A stretch of DNA of 64,000 bases from JALCLA01 sp965653565 (GTDB lineage Bacteria > Pseudomonadota > Gammaproteobacteria > Xanthomonadales > Xanthomonadaceae), in contig CBFHAI010000003.1 in assembly GCA_965653565.1 (NCBI GenBank), forward strand, positions 62,001-126,000. The letters are read 5' to 3'. A program made the position numbers and the translations under genes. The notes beneath the pieces are model-generated. The model ran no database searches and was not told where the DNA came from. It worked only from the letters and a program-made list of their open reading frames with translations. This document shows, piece by piece, positions 63,942-64,000 of the stretch. Each line of letters starts with the position of its first letter. The first letter of the stretch is position 1.

Positions 63942-64000
63942 TGCATCCTCCCTGCCGCCGGCCAGCGAACCGGCGCGGCACAGGCCTTTCCGGGTCGAAA

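Overview
The window is high-GC DNA from a gammaproteobacterium, most likely of the Lysobacterales (Xanthomonadales). The clues are an OleD-type olefin biosynthesis gene, a TonB-receptor/LacI maltodextrin locus with a flavin-dependent halogenase, an Entner-Doudoroff operon, and secreted proteins that end in a short ..F-x-x-GFE tail, which I associate with Dokdonella-like Rhodanobacteraceae. The taxonomic call is inference from gene content. I saw no rRNA, tRNA, CRISPR array, insertion sequence or prophage.

Layout. 1-7.5 kb: the tail of a probable oleC, oleD, a phospholipase-D/cardiolipin-synthase-like gene preceded by a tiny overlapping leader ORF, an orphan sensor kinase, a small lipoprotein behind a textbook sigma-54 promoter, three C-rich hairpin repeats, ubiJ, a membrane HEXXH protein and a VOC protein. 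7.6-14.5 kb: a secreted PepSY-like protein, a hipBA-type toxin-antitoxin pair with four operator palindromes spaced exactly 50 bp apart, a CASTOR/POLLUX-like channel protein and tex. 14.7-23 kb: a secreted two-repeat protein, a Sel1-like protein, a large M36 metallopeptidase and a MoxR ATPase/VWA pair.

23-29 kb: a tightly overlapped zwf-pgl-edd-glk-eda operon (glucose to pyruvate plus glyceraldehyde-3-phosphate), followed by a LacI regulator. 29.9-51 kb: a starch/maltodextrin system. It has a TonB-dependent receptor, two alpha-amylases, a pullulanase, a GH97 alpha-glucosidase, an oligo-1,6-glucosidase, an MFS sugar transporter and an SSS symporter. A flavin-dependent tryptophan-halogenase-like protein and a DUF6445/2OG-oxygenase-like protein sit in the same operon as the pullulanase. 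Three copies of one 14-bp near-palindrome (TGCATACGTATTCA) occur only in the three control regions of this locus, so I infer one LacI regulon. Polymers would enter through the receptor, be debranched and cut to glucose, cross the inner membrane, and be burned by the neighbouring Entner-Doudoroff enzymes.

51-57.5 kb: an SDR, a multidomain secreted beta-helix protein, a Ser/Thr kinase coupled to an ECF-like sigma factor, and an NtrB-like kinase without ntrC. 57.5-64 kb: a uronate catabolism cluster (kduD, kduI, LacI, TRAP transporter, FAH/hydratase-like enzyme). Its product KDG would need a kinase that is not in the window before the eda product at 28 kb could cleave it.
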